DNA of 32,666 nucleotides from UBA7396 sp034676185 (GCA_034676185.1 JAUCCN010000015.1:1-32666), one strand, 5' to 3'; shown: positions 10,896-20,668, numbered from the stretch's first letter. Notes: a model not told the origin generated them from the sequence alone. Translations and numbers: made by a program.

Positions 10896-11197
10896 TATTT
10901 TGAATATAAAAATTTAATAAGAGTTCCAAGAAAAAATATGCTTCCAATAAATACTATTCCACTTATTCAAAATAAAAGTATAATAAATACAGATCAAAAA
11001 ATAATCCGTCATCCATGGTTATCTTCACTAATAAATGAGAAAATACTAGAATTATCATGCTCTAAAAAAGCATAAAAGTAAAATACTAAAAGTACATAAA
11101 TAATACTTAAAAATAATAGTATATTATTTCAGCTTATAATAAATATAAAAGCAAGAATTAAAAACAAAATATTTCAAAAAGAAAAATATCTATCCAT
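10895..11197 (-). CDS. Small membrane protein in the ATP-grasp operon
   Basis: This 100-residue protein begins MDRYFSFGNILFLIL. Two hydrophobic helices span about residues 7-40, a short polar loop (EHDNSS...DNHGGR) follows, and a further hydrophobic segment runs to about residue 92. I do not recognise a family. The stop overlaps the ATG of the ATP-grasp enzyme by one base, and the upstream Gly-rich protein ends 17 bases before it, so it belongs to the same operon and may anchor the enzyme at the membrane. It uses the rare codon CGG once. Confidence 0.75.
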
Positions 11198-11214
11198 AAT
11201 TTAATATTTAATAA

Positions 11215-12468
11215 TTAAGTACTTCATTTAGAAAAACCTCATCCTCCAAATGATTTTATAATTGATTTACTTTCTGTTTTTTTAGTAGAAATAGTTGTAT
11301 TACTTCCATCTCATCATCATACTGAGCCTCCGTAATAATATCATCCATTTCCAGAGTTTCCTGAACTATTCCAAAAATTTCCACTTGGAGATGTATCAGC
11401 CATTAAAAAAGCAATTATTAAAATGGGAAAGAATAAAATATAAGGAACTATTTTGTAATCTTTTTCTTCTTTTTGCTCGGATTTTCTATTTTCTAAATAG
11501 ATATTTTTATTGATTCTTTGAGGGGCAGTTTTTGAGGTATTTTCATATATTTTATATGAATTATATGCCTTTTGTTCAATTTCTTTTTTATAATTTTTAT
11601 ATTCTCTATCTTTTCCAATTAAATAATCTTCATAATGTCCAATTATGCTTCTTTGGATTAAAGTATAGGTATCTTTTTTTAATTTGAGTGTATTAAGTAT
11701 TTTTTCATAATAAAAATATGCTTGTCCATAATCACTATCATTATCAAAAACAATAATTTCTTGTATTCCTTTTCCAATTAAAAATGCTTCGTCTGGGTAT
11801 TTATCAATTCTATAAATATTTTTTGGTTCTTTTTCTCCTATTTGGTGTTTGAGATAATTATCAATAGAAAGATGAGCATATTTTTCAGTATTATTATTTT
11901 CATCAATTATGATATAATTATTATCATTTTTAAGATTGAGTTCTAGATCTTGTATATTTTTGACTATTTTAGCAGTTTTATTTCTAAAATATGAAGAATT
12001 TTCATAAGAAAATAAATATAAAATAGCTTCTAGTGTTTTTGAAGTTGAATTTACTCATAAACTTCTATTAAAATTAAATACGATATTTTTTAGTCCTAAT
12101 TCCTTAAAAATTTTTCAAACAATAGCTCATTCTAATGGTGAAATATTGATGATAGAAAGTTTTTTTTGATTTCCTGTTTTTGCTATTTTTTCAAGAATTT
12201 CTAAAATTACATTTTCTACACTAAAATATACTTCATCCCAATATATATTTTGTAATAAAAGATCCGTATCTGGATATGTTTTTACTATTGCTTCTGCTTT
12301 TTGGCTATCAATTCTAAAAAATTGTTTAAAGTCAGAATCTCAACTATATTTTAAAGTATAATCTTTTGGAGTACAAATATTATTTTTAGCAATAAGTGTT
12401 GGAACTTCTTTTATGTATTCAATAGCATTTTTATAAATAGTAAAACGAGATGTGTTTGATACAGACAT
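11215..12468 (-). CDS. Unknown protein with one membrane helix and a Gly-rich tail
   Basis: This 417-residue protein is not recognised. The first 330 residues look like a folded cytosolic alpha/beta domain, with blocks such as NIYWDEVYFSVENVILEI and EIIVFDNDSDYGQAYFYYEK. A single membrane helix (IVPYILFFPILIIAFLMA, about residues 345-365) precedes a low-complexity Gly/Ser tail ending SFGGGGFSKGST. Many tail glycines are TGA, so a standard-code translation loses it completely. In E. coli the GSP-like enzymes YgiC and YjfC sit beside DUF1190 proteins (YgiB, YjfM), which also have glycine-rich C-terminal ends; that is only an analogy in position and tail. Confidence 0.75.
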
Positions 12469-12478
12469 ATATTAAAAA

Positions 12479-12497
12479 ATGGTAAAATGGTAAAATG
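12479..12497. repeat. Short direct repeat upstream of the Gly-rich protein gene
   Basis: The 8-base unit TGGTAAAA occurs twice in tandem plus a partial third copy, 11 bases upstream of the minus-strand ATG at 12468. It could be a binding site or chance in AT-rich DNA. Confidence 0.5.
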
Positions 12498-12518
12498 GAG
12501 AATGAAACAATAAAAGAT

Positions 12519-12539
12519 GAACAACTTAAAACATTGTTC
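12519..12539 (-). terminator. Weak hairpin after the DUF350 gene
   Basis: A 6-bp stem (GAACAA with TTGTTC) around a 9-base loop lies 9 bases past the DUF350 stop on the minus strand, followed by a broken T-rich stretch. It is probably leaky and may attenuate transcription into the downstream genes. Confidence 0.35.
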
Positions 12540-12547
12540 TCTTATTT

Positions 12548-13009
12548 TTAATAAGAAAATATAGAAACACTCAGTAAAATTGAAATAGCTATAAGAAGTC
12601 CTTCAATAATTTTTCCAACCGCTTCATTTTGATCAATCATAATATCTTTTTCAAGAGAAATTACTTTTCCTACTACAAAAATAGTAAGTTGAAACATAAT
12701 AATCCCAACAAGTCAAAATAAAACCAAATCAGTAACATTGATTAAAAAATTATTCAGCATAAATTTTCCATCTATCATTACTTTATCAAGAGTAGTTCCA
12801 AAAAAATAAATGAGTGAACCAATCATAATAGCTTGTCCGATAAGTTGTCATTTTATAATGCTTCAAAGAGCGTTATTGTGATCTTCTAAGATTTCTTTAT
12901 TTACATTGAGGCCAGAAGTTTTTTTAAAAATAGAAAAATTCAGAAAAAAAAGTCCAATTCAAATTATAAAATATACGAGTCAAAATAAAAATGCTATTAT
13001 AAAAGTCAT
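12548..13009 (-). CDS. DUF350 family membrane protein (YjfL-like)
   Basis: This 153-residue protein has four membrane helices arranged as two similar halves. The repeat signature of DUF350 (PF03994) appears twice: EDHNNALGSIIKGQLIGQAI after helix 1 and DQNEAVGKIIEGLLIAISI after helix 3, each with the conserved N-x-A before a small-residue helix. E. coli YjfL is encoded in a cluster with a PspA homologue (YjfJ) and a GSP-like ATP-grasp (YjfC), so finding DUF350 and the ATP-grasp enzyme in one operon repeats a known association. The molecular role is not established. The preceding A2 gene ends 27 bases upstream. Confidence 0.85.
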
Positions 13010-13036
13010 ATATGAAAAAATTAAAAAATAAATAGT

Positions 13037-13753
13037 TTATTTTGTTATTGTTCTAGAAATCAGGTGTATAAACACGTCAATTTGCATTTTTAGTTTTTGT
13101 GAAGTTTTGAGTAAGTCTTGTTTTATAAGATCTTGCTTCTTTTCAAAAAAATCTACATTTGCTTGATAATCAATGTTCATATCAAATTCAAGAATTTCTT
13201 GTATAGTATCAGAATTTTTATTTATTTCAAATATATTTTTTACAAGATTATAATATAAATACATCATACTATCAAGAATTTGTTTGTTTCATAAAGAAAG
13301 AGGATTTTCCATATCTATCTTTTGGAGTTGTTTATAATCAACTTTTTTTCATTTATTTATGTCATTGATTTTGTATTTTGTATCATAGTCTATAAAAAAA
13401 TCCTCAAAATATACATTAAAAATAAATTTAATATTATCATTTAAAAAACTCTCAATATCTTGTTTTTGAAACTTATATTCATTGAGAGAATAATCAAGAA
13501 TAATAGCAGGAAAATAGTCATTTTTTGAAAATTCTTTTTTTATAGAATAACTTATTTTTATACCAAGTTCATCATGAGTATATTCTTGTAAAATAGAGTG
13601 ATTATATTCTATAATTTGTTTTTTTAAATCAATACCAGAATTGATAATATAATCTTCAAACATTTCTTGAGCTTTTTTAAATTTTTCTATAAATATGTTT
13701 TCATCTTCAAAAGGAGTTTTAAACACAAGCATAGATGCAATACTTCTTTTCAT
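13037..13753 (-). CDS. Family A protein, copy 2 (unknown function)
   Basis: This 238-residue protein, starting MKRSIASMLVFKTPFEDE, is the divergent member of family A. It keeps the FKTPF motif at residues 11-15 followed by a charged helix, a central region with the same order of strands, and MMYLYYNLVKNIFE, which aligns with the FLYFLYLVYNMFQ block of copy 1. It lacks the FDGL(R/N)EK block and has a different C-terminus. One in-frame TGA (Gly) lies in the centre. It follows the B2 gene by 6 bases, so the A/B linkage is kept, but the order is B then A, the reverse of the A1-B1 pair. Confidence 0.75.
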
Positions 13754-13759
13754 ATTTAC

Positions 13760-14875
13760 TTAAATTAAATATATTCTTTTTTCTTTATTTTTTATTTCAA
13801 ATTCAACTAAAGTTTCATTTTGAAAAGTGATAGAAATTATTTCATCATTTCATTTTAAGTCAGTAGTAAGAATATTTACTCCATTTTCATTTACAAGTAT
13901 AATTTCTTCATTTTGATCTTCCATAAGAAAAAAACTATAATTATTATTTCTGGTATGAAGGAAAAATTTTTTAAAATATGGAATATTTTTTTGAGCTGTT
14001 TGAGTCAAGTGTATTTTATTTCTATTTATAATAAATACTCCATTTGAATTTTCTCAAACAATATATTCTCCATCACTATCTTCAAAAATACGAGTAAATG
14101 AAAATGTATTTTTTGTTTGAATAAGTGTTCATTCAATAATTTTATTATTTATTTTATCAAGATACCAATTTTTTCAGCTGGTTGTTGTCATATAAATATC
14201 TCCATTTTCGTTAATATTCCATTCTTCTACATATTCATTTTCATCTCAAAAATCTACTTTTGGAGAAATAATATTGAAATTGTCTATAAAATACCAAATT
14301 TCCTCTTTTTCATTACTTGTTTCATCTTCTATTAGCATAATTAAATGTTCTTTTCCATAGATATCTTCATAAGCTTTATAACCATAATAATCATAAAATC
14401 TCTTGACTTGAGTATTTTTAGCAGTTTTTTCATTTAAAATAAGAGGATAATAATAATTATCATCATAACTTACAAATATATCATAATATCAAAGAGGGGT
14501 TACTTCTTTTTTATCTCAATCAAGCTCAATAAGTTTCTGCGATTTTCAAAAGTTTTCATAGAGTTTTATTTCATTTCAAACCAGAGCTAATACTTTCAAA
14601 TCATTTTCAATAATTTTTGCTAGAAAAATATTTTTTACTTGAAAAGAAAATGTTTCCCCGGTAATTTCATTGATAATATCAGCATATTTTATTTCTCATC
14701 ATAAGAGTGTTTTTGATTTTTTGTAAGCAAGAGTATAGCGAATATGTTCATTTTTATAAAGCTCTATTATAGCAGTATCATAAATAATTTCTAAAATTTC
14801 TCATTGAACGGAATTATCAGATGACATAATTCATAAATAAGGTCAAATTTTTTTTGAATTGATAGTTATATACAT
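13760..14875 (-). CDS. Family B protein, copy 2, extended (unknown function)
   Basis: This 371-residue protein is the first gene of the minus operon. The N-terminal 120 residues carry the family B marks: KKIGPYLG near residue 10, then YADIIN, then strands ending in KLIEL. After this come repeated short beta-strand units with aromatic and Asp/Asn turns (for example YDIFVSYDDNYYYPLIL, EIWYFIDNF, GEYIVGENSNG), like a beta-propeller or a beta-sandwich series; this fold idea is inference. No membrane helix or signal peptide is seen. A promoter lies about 30 bases upstream. Confidence 0.75.
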
Positions 14876-14906
14876 AGATTATATTTATAGAAGATAAATT
14901 GATATT

Positions 14907-14935
14907 ATTATATAAATTTTCTTTCAATATTGCAA
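14907..14935 (-). promoter_or_regulatory. Promoter of the B2-A2-DUF350-ATP-grasp operon
   Basis: On the minus strand, TTGCAA (14930-14935), a 17-base spacer and a perfect TATAAT (14907-14912) give a start near 14900, about 25 bases before the B2 ATG. This is one of the best promoters in the window. Confidence 0.65.
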
Positions 14936-14940
14936 ATGAA

Positions 14941-14968
14941 TTTGTAAAAATAAAATGATAGATATAAT
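14941..14968 (+). promoter_or_regulatory. Divergent plus-strand promoter for 15036
   Basis: A perfect TATAAT (14963-14968) lies 16 bases after a weak TTTGTA (14941-14946). The start would be near 14975, followed by a short in-frame leader and a hairpin. Confidence 0.45.
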
Positions 14969-14978
14969 AAAAAATAAT

Positions 14979-15023
14979 ATGAATATAACTTTAAAATTAT
15001 GATGACAAAATGAATTCATATAA
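14979..15023 (+). other. Short leader frame in the same frame as 15036
   Basis: ATG at 14979 opens a 14-codon frame, with two TGA codons as Gly, that ends at TAA 15021 in the same frame as the gene at 15036. It is either a leader peptide or the original N-terminus cut off by a nonsense mutation. Confidence 0.4.
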
Positions 15024-15046
15024 TCAGTGATATGTATGAATTCATT
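15009..15046 (+). promoter_or_regulatory. Inverted repeat covering the start of 15036
   Basis: Two perfect 12-base arms (15009-15020 and 15035-15046), each containing GAATTC, flank a 14-base loop. The right arm contains the ATG at 15036, and the loop holds the TAA of the leader frame. There is no T-tract, so it looks more like a translational or operator element than a terminator. Confidence 0.55.
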
Positions 15047-15416
15047 TTGATTATTTTATAAAAAATATACTCCTGAAGAAATAAAAAATTATATAGAACA
15101 GCTTATTTTAAAAAATGACCTTCATATTATTGGAAGTCAATTACATATATTTTCTCAAAACCCTTTTTTATTATCATTGAATACATTTAAAGAAATACAA
15201 AATTATACATTTATAAATGAAGATGAAGTAAAATTTATTTTAGAAAATAAAGATAAAAAATTTGATCATATTATACTTGATTTACCTGTGTTTTTTTCAC
15301 ATATTAAAGATGAAATAAAATGATATTGATTAGAGAGATTTTTTACTCGTGAATTTTTTGTATGAAATTTATTTTCTTTGATTATAATTTGAAACCGAAT
15401 ATATTTTATAATGTAA
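15036..15416 (+). CDS. Small unknown protein
   Basis: This 126-residue protein starts MNSFGLFYKKYTPEEIKNY and is not recognised. It looks alpha/beta, with a hydrophobic C-terminal stretch (FFVGNLFSLIIIGNRIYFIM) that might insert in or lie on the membrane. The ATG at 15036 is the first after an in-frame TAA at 15021; a GTG at 15027 is the alternative. The same frame is open upstream of that TAA back to ATG 14955 or 14979, so the gene may have lost its N-terminus. It uses the rare Arg codon CGA. The CDF transporter starts 10 bases after its stop. Confidence 0.55.
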
Positions 15417-15426
15417 TATAATTTTT

Positions 15427-16329
15427 ATGTGACATAATCACTCTCATACTCATTCCCATAATCATTCTCATGATGGAGTAAAAAATATAAAACTTGCCTT
15501 TTTTCTCAATTTCTTTTTTACTATTATTGAATTTATATGATGATTTTTGACAAATAGTGTAGCTATAATGTCAGATGCTTTACATGATTTATGAGATAGT
15601 TTTTCTCTTGGTATGGCATGGTTTTTAGAAAAATATTCTCATAAAAAAAGAAATACAAGATTTTCGTATTGATATAAAAGATTTTCTTTACTTTGAGCTT
15701 TTCTGAATGTAGTTATTTTACTGGTTGGGTCATTATTTATTTTATCTGAAGCAATTCCTCGTATCATAAATCCAGAACTATCAAATTATTATGGAATGTT
15801 TTTTCTCTCTATTTTTTGAATAATAGTAAATGGTTTTGCTGTATATAAAACAACTTCTTGAAAAACACTCAATGAAAAGGTAATTTCTCTTCATTTACTT
15901 GAAGATGTGCTCGGATGGGCTTTAGTTTTTATAGTAAGTATTGTAGGAGTGTTTACTGAGATTATGATACTTGATCCAATTTTATCTATTTTAATTACAC
16001 TCTATATTTTATGGTGAGTTTTAAAAAATTTGAAACAAACAACTTTGCTTTTTCTACAAGCTTCACCAAAAAATCTTGATATAGATATGATTGATAATGC
16101 CTTAAAAAAACAAAAAAATATTGTTGATATTCATGATACTCATATTTGGTCTCTTGATGGAGAAAATAATGTGATGTCAACTCATATTATTGTACATAAA
16201 GATACCCCTCTTAAAGAAATAAAAAATATAAAACATGATGTGAGAGATATTTTGCAAGATTTATGAATTTGACATTCAACTCTAGAAGTAGATTTTGAAG
16301 ATGAAAATTGTCAAAATTATTGTAGATAA
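15427..16329 (+). CDS. CDF family divalent metal (probably zinc) exporter
   Basis: This 300-residue protein starts with a His-rich N-terminus (alternating His with Ser/Thr/Asn), typical of ZitB/CzcD. Six membrane helices follow, with the transport-site motif SDALHDLGD (D50, H53, D57) in helix 2 and HLLED (H156, D160) in helix 5. The HxxxD pairs at both positions suggest zinc. The C-terminal cytoplasmic domain contains DIHDTHIWSLDG and a closing EDENCQNYC. CDF proteins expel zinc or similar ions by proton exchange. It may be cotranscribed with the small gene before it. Confidence 0.93.
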
Positions 16330-16341
16330 TATTTTTTAATC

Positions 16342-16367
16342 TTATGTACAAATAACATAAAATTTTT
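16342..16367 (+). terminator. Weak terminator after the CDF gene
   Basis: A 6-bp stem (TTATGT with ACATAA, 16342-16347 and 16355-16360) is followed by AA and seven T. Confidence 0.45.
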
Positions 16368-16384
16368 TTAATGTAAAAATATTT

Positions 16385-16413
16385 TTGTAATTTTTATGAA
16401 AAACTGATATAAT
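16385..16413 (+). promoter_or_regulatory. Promoter for the AAA+ ATPase operon
   Basis: TTGTAA (16385-16390), a 17-base spacer and a perfect TATAAT (16408-16413) predict a start near 16420, with the ATG at 16443. Confidence 0.65.
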
Positions 16414-16442
16414 AGTAATATATTAAAATTAACTGTATTATT

Positions 16443-17747
16443 ATGACCCAAAAAACTTGATTTGATGCTTTTTTTCAAGCACTCACGAGCTCTCCAGAAT
16501 TTAAAACGGTAATGACTACTGATTATAAACAAAAAGCTTGAGAAAGCATTGAAACTATGAAGACAGGAATTAAAAAAGCTTCAAAATCTCTTAAGGATTC
16601 AACAAAAAAATTAAAAGAGTCTCAAGAAACAGTTCCACAAGCATCTTCTATTTTTGATCAATTTAATACTCAATTTAATACTCCTGAAGCAAGAGAAGCA
16701 GCAGAAAATTATAAATGAACTCAAATGTGAGTAGAAGCAAAAGATGGAGTAGAACTTAATATTCAATATTTTGAAAAGAAAAATCCAGCTACTTGGGGAT
16801 TTTTATGAATTGCTGGGATGAAAGATTTAAAACAAGAACTCCAAGAGAGCTTTGTAAATCCTTTAAAGTTTAAATTTTTTATTGAAAAATTAAAAAATGA
16901 ATCTCAAAATGGAGAGAGAGATGCAAAAACAAAAGTATTTTTAGATCTCTATGAAAAATATGAGAAATTTTGAGTATGAATTCCTACTTGAATTATGTTG
17001 TACTGACCTCCAGGAACAGGGAAAACTTTTATTACAAAAAAATTAGCCGAAGAATTAGAAGCAGGAATTATTATAAAAACCGTGTGAGAATTTGGTTCGA
17101 GTTATATGCATCAAACGAGTAAAAATATCAGGGAATTTTTTGCAAAAGCAAAAAAAGCATCTGAAAAATGACCACTTATTTTATTTTTAGATGAAATTGA
17201 TAGTCTCGTTTCAAAAAGAACAGACAGAGTTGATTCAAATAAAGCAGAAGAAATTTCTCAATTTTTACAAGAAATAAATGATTTAAAAAATGCCCCAAAT
17301 TTGATTTTAGTATGAGCTACCAATCGTCCTGATCATCTTGATAGTGCGATTATGAGAAGCGGAAGATTTGATAAAAAAGTGTATATTGGACCTCCTGATT
17401 TTGAAGCGAGAAAAGAATTATTTCAAATATTTATTGAAAAATCAAATCGTCCTCATGAAAAACTTGAGTATGATGAGCTAGCAACTCTTACTGATTGATA
17501 TGTTTCTGCTGATATAGAAGCTATTTGTAATGAAGCAGCTCGTGATGCAAGTAAGTCACTTCTTGATATTATGCATACACTTCAAAAAGATCTTGAAAAG
17601 AAGGATTTTACTGATTTAGAAACAGAAATTCACAATAATGTGATCAATATGGATTTATTAAAACAAGCTATAAAAGATACAACTTCTTCTTTAAAAATGG
17701 TTGATATGAGAGTATATAATGATTGGTTAGAGAGTTTGGAAAATTAG
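16443..17747 (+). CDS. Stand-alone AAA+ ATPase (FtsH/Cdc48-like module)
   Basis: This 434-residue protein has a helical, Lys/Ser-rich N-terminal region (about 1-100) and one AAA domain. Walker A is GPPGTGKT at 188-195, its first Gly a TGA codon. Walker B is LILFLDEIDS with D250 and E251. The second region of homology reads GATNRPDHLDSAIMRSGRFD, placing the sensor Asn and the Arg fingers as in FtsH and Cdc48. A C-terminal helical lid follows. No protease motif (HExxH) or membrane helix is present, so it probably unfolds or remodels partner proteins. It stops with TAG and is followed 16 bases later by four unknown genes that include B3 and A3. Confidence 0.9.
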
Positions 17748-17763
17748 TTTTTATAATATTTAT

Positions 17764-18300
17764 ATGGAAAAAACGGTGAATTTATTAAATAATCAGAAGT
17801 ATATTATTTCTAAACATATAAAATCTCAAATTAAGCGGATTTTTGAAGTTTCAAATAATCATACTAAGTATAAACCAAAGGAGATACACAGATATGATTT
17901 TAATGCAATAGATTTTAAAAATAATATATCAATCTACATATTTAAAAATTATGAAGAATATACTGAAATTAAGAATAGGATGGATAAATATTGGTCTTAT
18001 ATTTTGATAATTCTAATCTGAATGTACCCTGCTATGATTTTTGAGATTTATATACTATGATTTTTTGTATTACTATGATTTTTAATAATGGTATTCTTAA
18101 ATGCTGCTGATATGGATAAAATAGAGAAAATAGATAAGAAATTTTGAGAACTTACTGATATTGTCAGTTATTATCCATTAAAAAATAATAAAATATATTT
18201 TCCATTAAAAGATAATAGAATATATTTTTCTTGACAGAAACATACATTATATAATTGAAAAGATATCACAACTAATGATTATTTTATAACAAAAATATAA
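17764..18300 (+). CDS. Unknown protein with two membrane helices
   Basis: This 178-residue protein starts MEKTVNLLNNQKYIISK. The first 75 residues are charged and cytosolic; two close membrane helices lie at about 77-112; the tail is polar and holds a near-duplicate motif, YPLKNNKIYF then FPLKDNRIYF. I know no family. It sits in the AAA+ operon, 16 bases after that gene and 21 before B3. It uses the rare Arg codon CGG. Confidence 0.75.
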
Positions 18301-18321
18301 ATTATAATCTAATACACTTCT

Positions 18322-18990
18322 ATGTGAAAAATAATAAAATCCAATTTAGAACAAGTTCAAATAAAAAAAGAAAAATTTCTTTTATGAATGAAATGACAAT
18401 TTAAAATAGAGTTTGCAAATGATAGTTTTTGACCGTATGAATACAAATTTGCAAGAGAAGATTGTTATTTTATTGATTCTTTACAAGAAAGAGGAAGTGC
18501 TTTATTTCCACTTAAAAATACTTCTTTTGATAATACAGAAATATTTCTTGAAAATGATGAAGTTATTATTTGTAGTTGAGAAAGAGGAGGTCTTTTATCA
18601 GATACAAAACAATTTATAGATATTATTAACTTAAAAACAGAGAAAAAGCAAAGAATTTTTATGAGTGAAGTGAATCTAATTTATAATGAAAAAAGTCATA
18701 TTGTCATAAATGCAAAAATAGAAAATACTTTTCAAACTTTTTTTATTGATATACAAACTCTTGAAATCGTAAAAAAAATAAATGAAGAACTCCAAGCATT
18801 TTTTAAATGTGTTTATAATGCCACTCTTCAAAAATGGTTTGTACTTGATTTTGAGCAAACTGGAGCATGATGGAACCAGGGCTTTTTTCATCTCAAAGAA
18901 TTGGAAGAAAATCAAAAACCAAAAACTTTTGATAGAGATAGATTTTTAGTCAATGGAACTATAGATGTTTGGGAATTATCTTGTAAATAA
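18322..18990 (+). CDS. Family B protein, copy 3 (soluble, unknown function)
   Basis: This 222-residue protein is the shortest family B member and lacks any membrane helix. It keeps the full family signature: SFGPYEYKF near residue 36, ERGSALFPL, NTEIFLENDEVI, KQFIDIIN, then EVNLIYN and a strand with FIDIQTLEIVKKI, all aligning with the copy at 8705. The C-terminal 60 residues (KWFVLDFEQTGAG...WELSCK) differ from that copy. An 8-base gap leads into a membrane protein, so the anchor fused to B1 may here be a separate subunit; this is inference. Family A copy 3 ends the same operon. Confidence 0.8.
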
Positions 18991-18998
18991 AAATTATT

Positions 18999-19877
18999 AT
19001 GTATACAAAAACATATTTTTATGATGAGGAGGAAATAACTCAAAACACATGAATTATGAATAAAAATGATTTTAGAAATAATAATCTCAGGAATAATCAA
19101 AATTATATTTTTTGAAAAACAGAAGAAGAAAAAATAGTAAAAATATTTATAAATCAAAAAATAATGCTACAACTTTTATCTTACTTGATATTCTTTCAAA
19201 AAATAGTTTATTATTTATTTCCTATTATAATTTTTATATTTTTAATTTCTATAATTTATTATGCAGATAAAATTGTTACCTTAGTTATGCTTCCAGCGAT
19301 TATTTTCGTTATTATTTTTTTATTTACAAAAATAATAAAAAAAGTAAAAATAGTAAATGTAACTAATTTTTATGAATACTTTTTTACAAAAAAATATAAT
19401 TTTTTCAATATTATTGCATGGCTTATTTATATTAAAACATGATTGAGTATAATATGGAATTTCATTTATTTTTTTCCACAATATTCTGATACAATATTTT
19501 TATTAATTGTATCATGAGCTTTTAGTTATGATAATATTTTTACCTCTTTGTTTATTATTATAACTCTATTTCAATTATTGGGTTTATCTCTTTTTGGTTT
19601 TTGCTATAATTTTTTAGGTATGTATCATCACTCAGTTTGAAAAGAATGATTTCATTTTTTTCTTGCAAAAATTTTTAAATTGAATTTTATAAGTATATTT
19701 TTTCTTCCTTTTATATTTCTTTTTGTTTTTCCTGTTATCATTATATCTTATATTTTATCTCATTTTAGTGAATATTCTATTTTAAAATTACATCCAAAAT
19801 GAAATATGTTTCATAACTTTGAACCACTAGGAAACCAAATATATAAAAATGATTCTTATTTATTAATTAAGATATAA
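18999..19877 (+). CDS. Unknown polytopic membrane protein in the B3-A3 operon
   Basis: This 292-residue protein has a polar N-terminus of about 50 residues, then about six membrane helices (approximately 58-80, 88-110, 140-160, 165-185, 190-210, 230-255), and a polar C-terminus ending SYLLIKI. It is very Ile/Phe-rich. I do not recognise the family. It starts 8 bases after B3 and stops 2 bases before the A3 ATG, so the three genes are tightly coupled. Confidence 0.75.
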
Positions 19878-19879
19878 TC

Positions 19880-20668
19880 ATGCACAATCTTGCTAGTATT
19901 TATCGTTTTAACACTCCATTTTTAAATATAGAAAATGAAAAAAATCATCTTTTAGAAATAAAAAATAAAATAAAACTTTTTTTATCTCAAGATATTTGAG
20001 AAATTATTGAAAATGCTTCAGTGAAGTGAGAATATCATATTTTTTCTTTACAAGATAAGGAAAATATTCTTTCAGTACAGTTTCATTATATTTCTGATTT
20101 TTCAGATATGTATTATATTCCTATTTTTAAAATGGAGATTTATATGCAACATTCTTTTTTATTAGAAAAACCATTAAAACAAAAAGTAACTTTATTTTTA
20201 ACGAGTTTATTTGAATGTTTTGATGGACTAAATGAAAAAGAATACCTCATTGATATTGATAAAAATATTTATTATAGAAAATGATTATTAAAAAATAAAT
20301 ATTTTCCTCAGTATGACTTTTCAGATTTAGATATTATTTCAAAAAATTTTGAAACAAAAAAATGAGAAAAATTATTAGAAGATTTTATTCTCCAATTTCA
20401 AAATCAAAAATTTATACTTGATACACAAACTTCAAAATATTATCATCAAATTCACTCAGTATTTTTATATTATATTTATCTGGTTTATATAATGTATCAA
20501 TCAATTATTGACTCTCAAAAAACTCTTCAAGATCTTGATGAAAAAAATGAAAATTCTCAGCATATTATTCTTATGAAAGAAAGATTGAAATATGTACATG
20601 ATATAAGTATTTCAAACTTTAAAAAATATTACCAAAGGTTGGAAATATTTTTTGGTTTATTCAAATAA
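19880..20668 (+). CDS. Family A protein, copy 3 (unknown function)
   Basis: This 262-residue protein is the closest relative of the product of 7951-8700 in this window. Shared blocks in order are RFNTPFLNIENEK at the N-terminus, FECFDGLNEKEYLIDIDKNI in the middle, FLYYIYLVYIMYQS at about residue 195, and RLKYVHDISISNFKKYY...LFK at the C-terminus. No membrane segment or catalytic motif is visible; the second half is helical and coiled-coil-like. The ATG follows the previous stop by two bases. A new promoter begins 8 bases after its stop, so this gene ends the operon. Confidence 0.82.

Noticed and set aside
11295..11513. 72-codon plus-strand frame
   Set aside because: Antisense to the Gly-rich tail and membrane helix of the 11215-12468 gene.
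12479..12497. CRISPR-like or satellite repeat
   Set aside because: Only two 8-base units plus a partial; no spacers and no cas genes anywhere in the window.
18676..19157. Two minus-strand frames of about 80 codons
   Set aside because: Antisense to B3 and the following membrane protein; composition is that of reverse-complemented AT-rich coding DNA.
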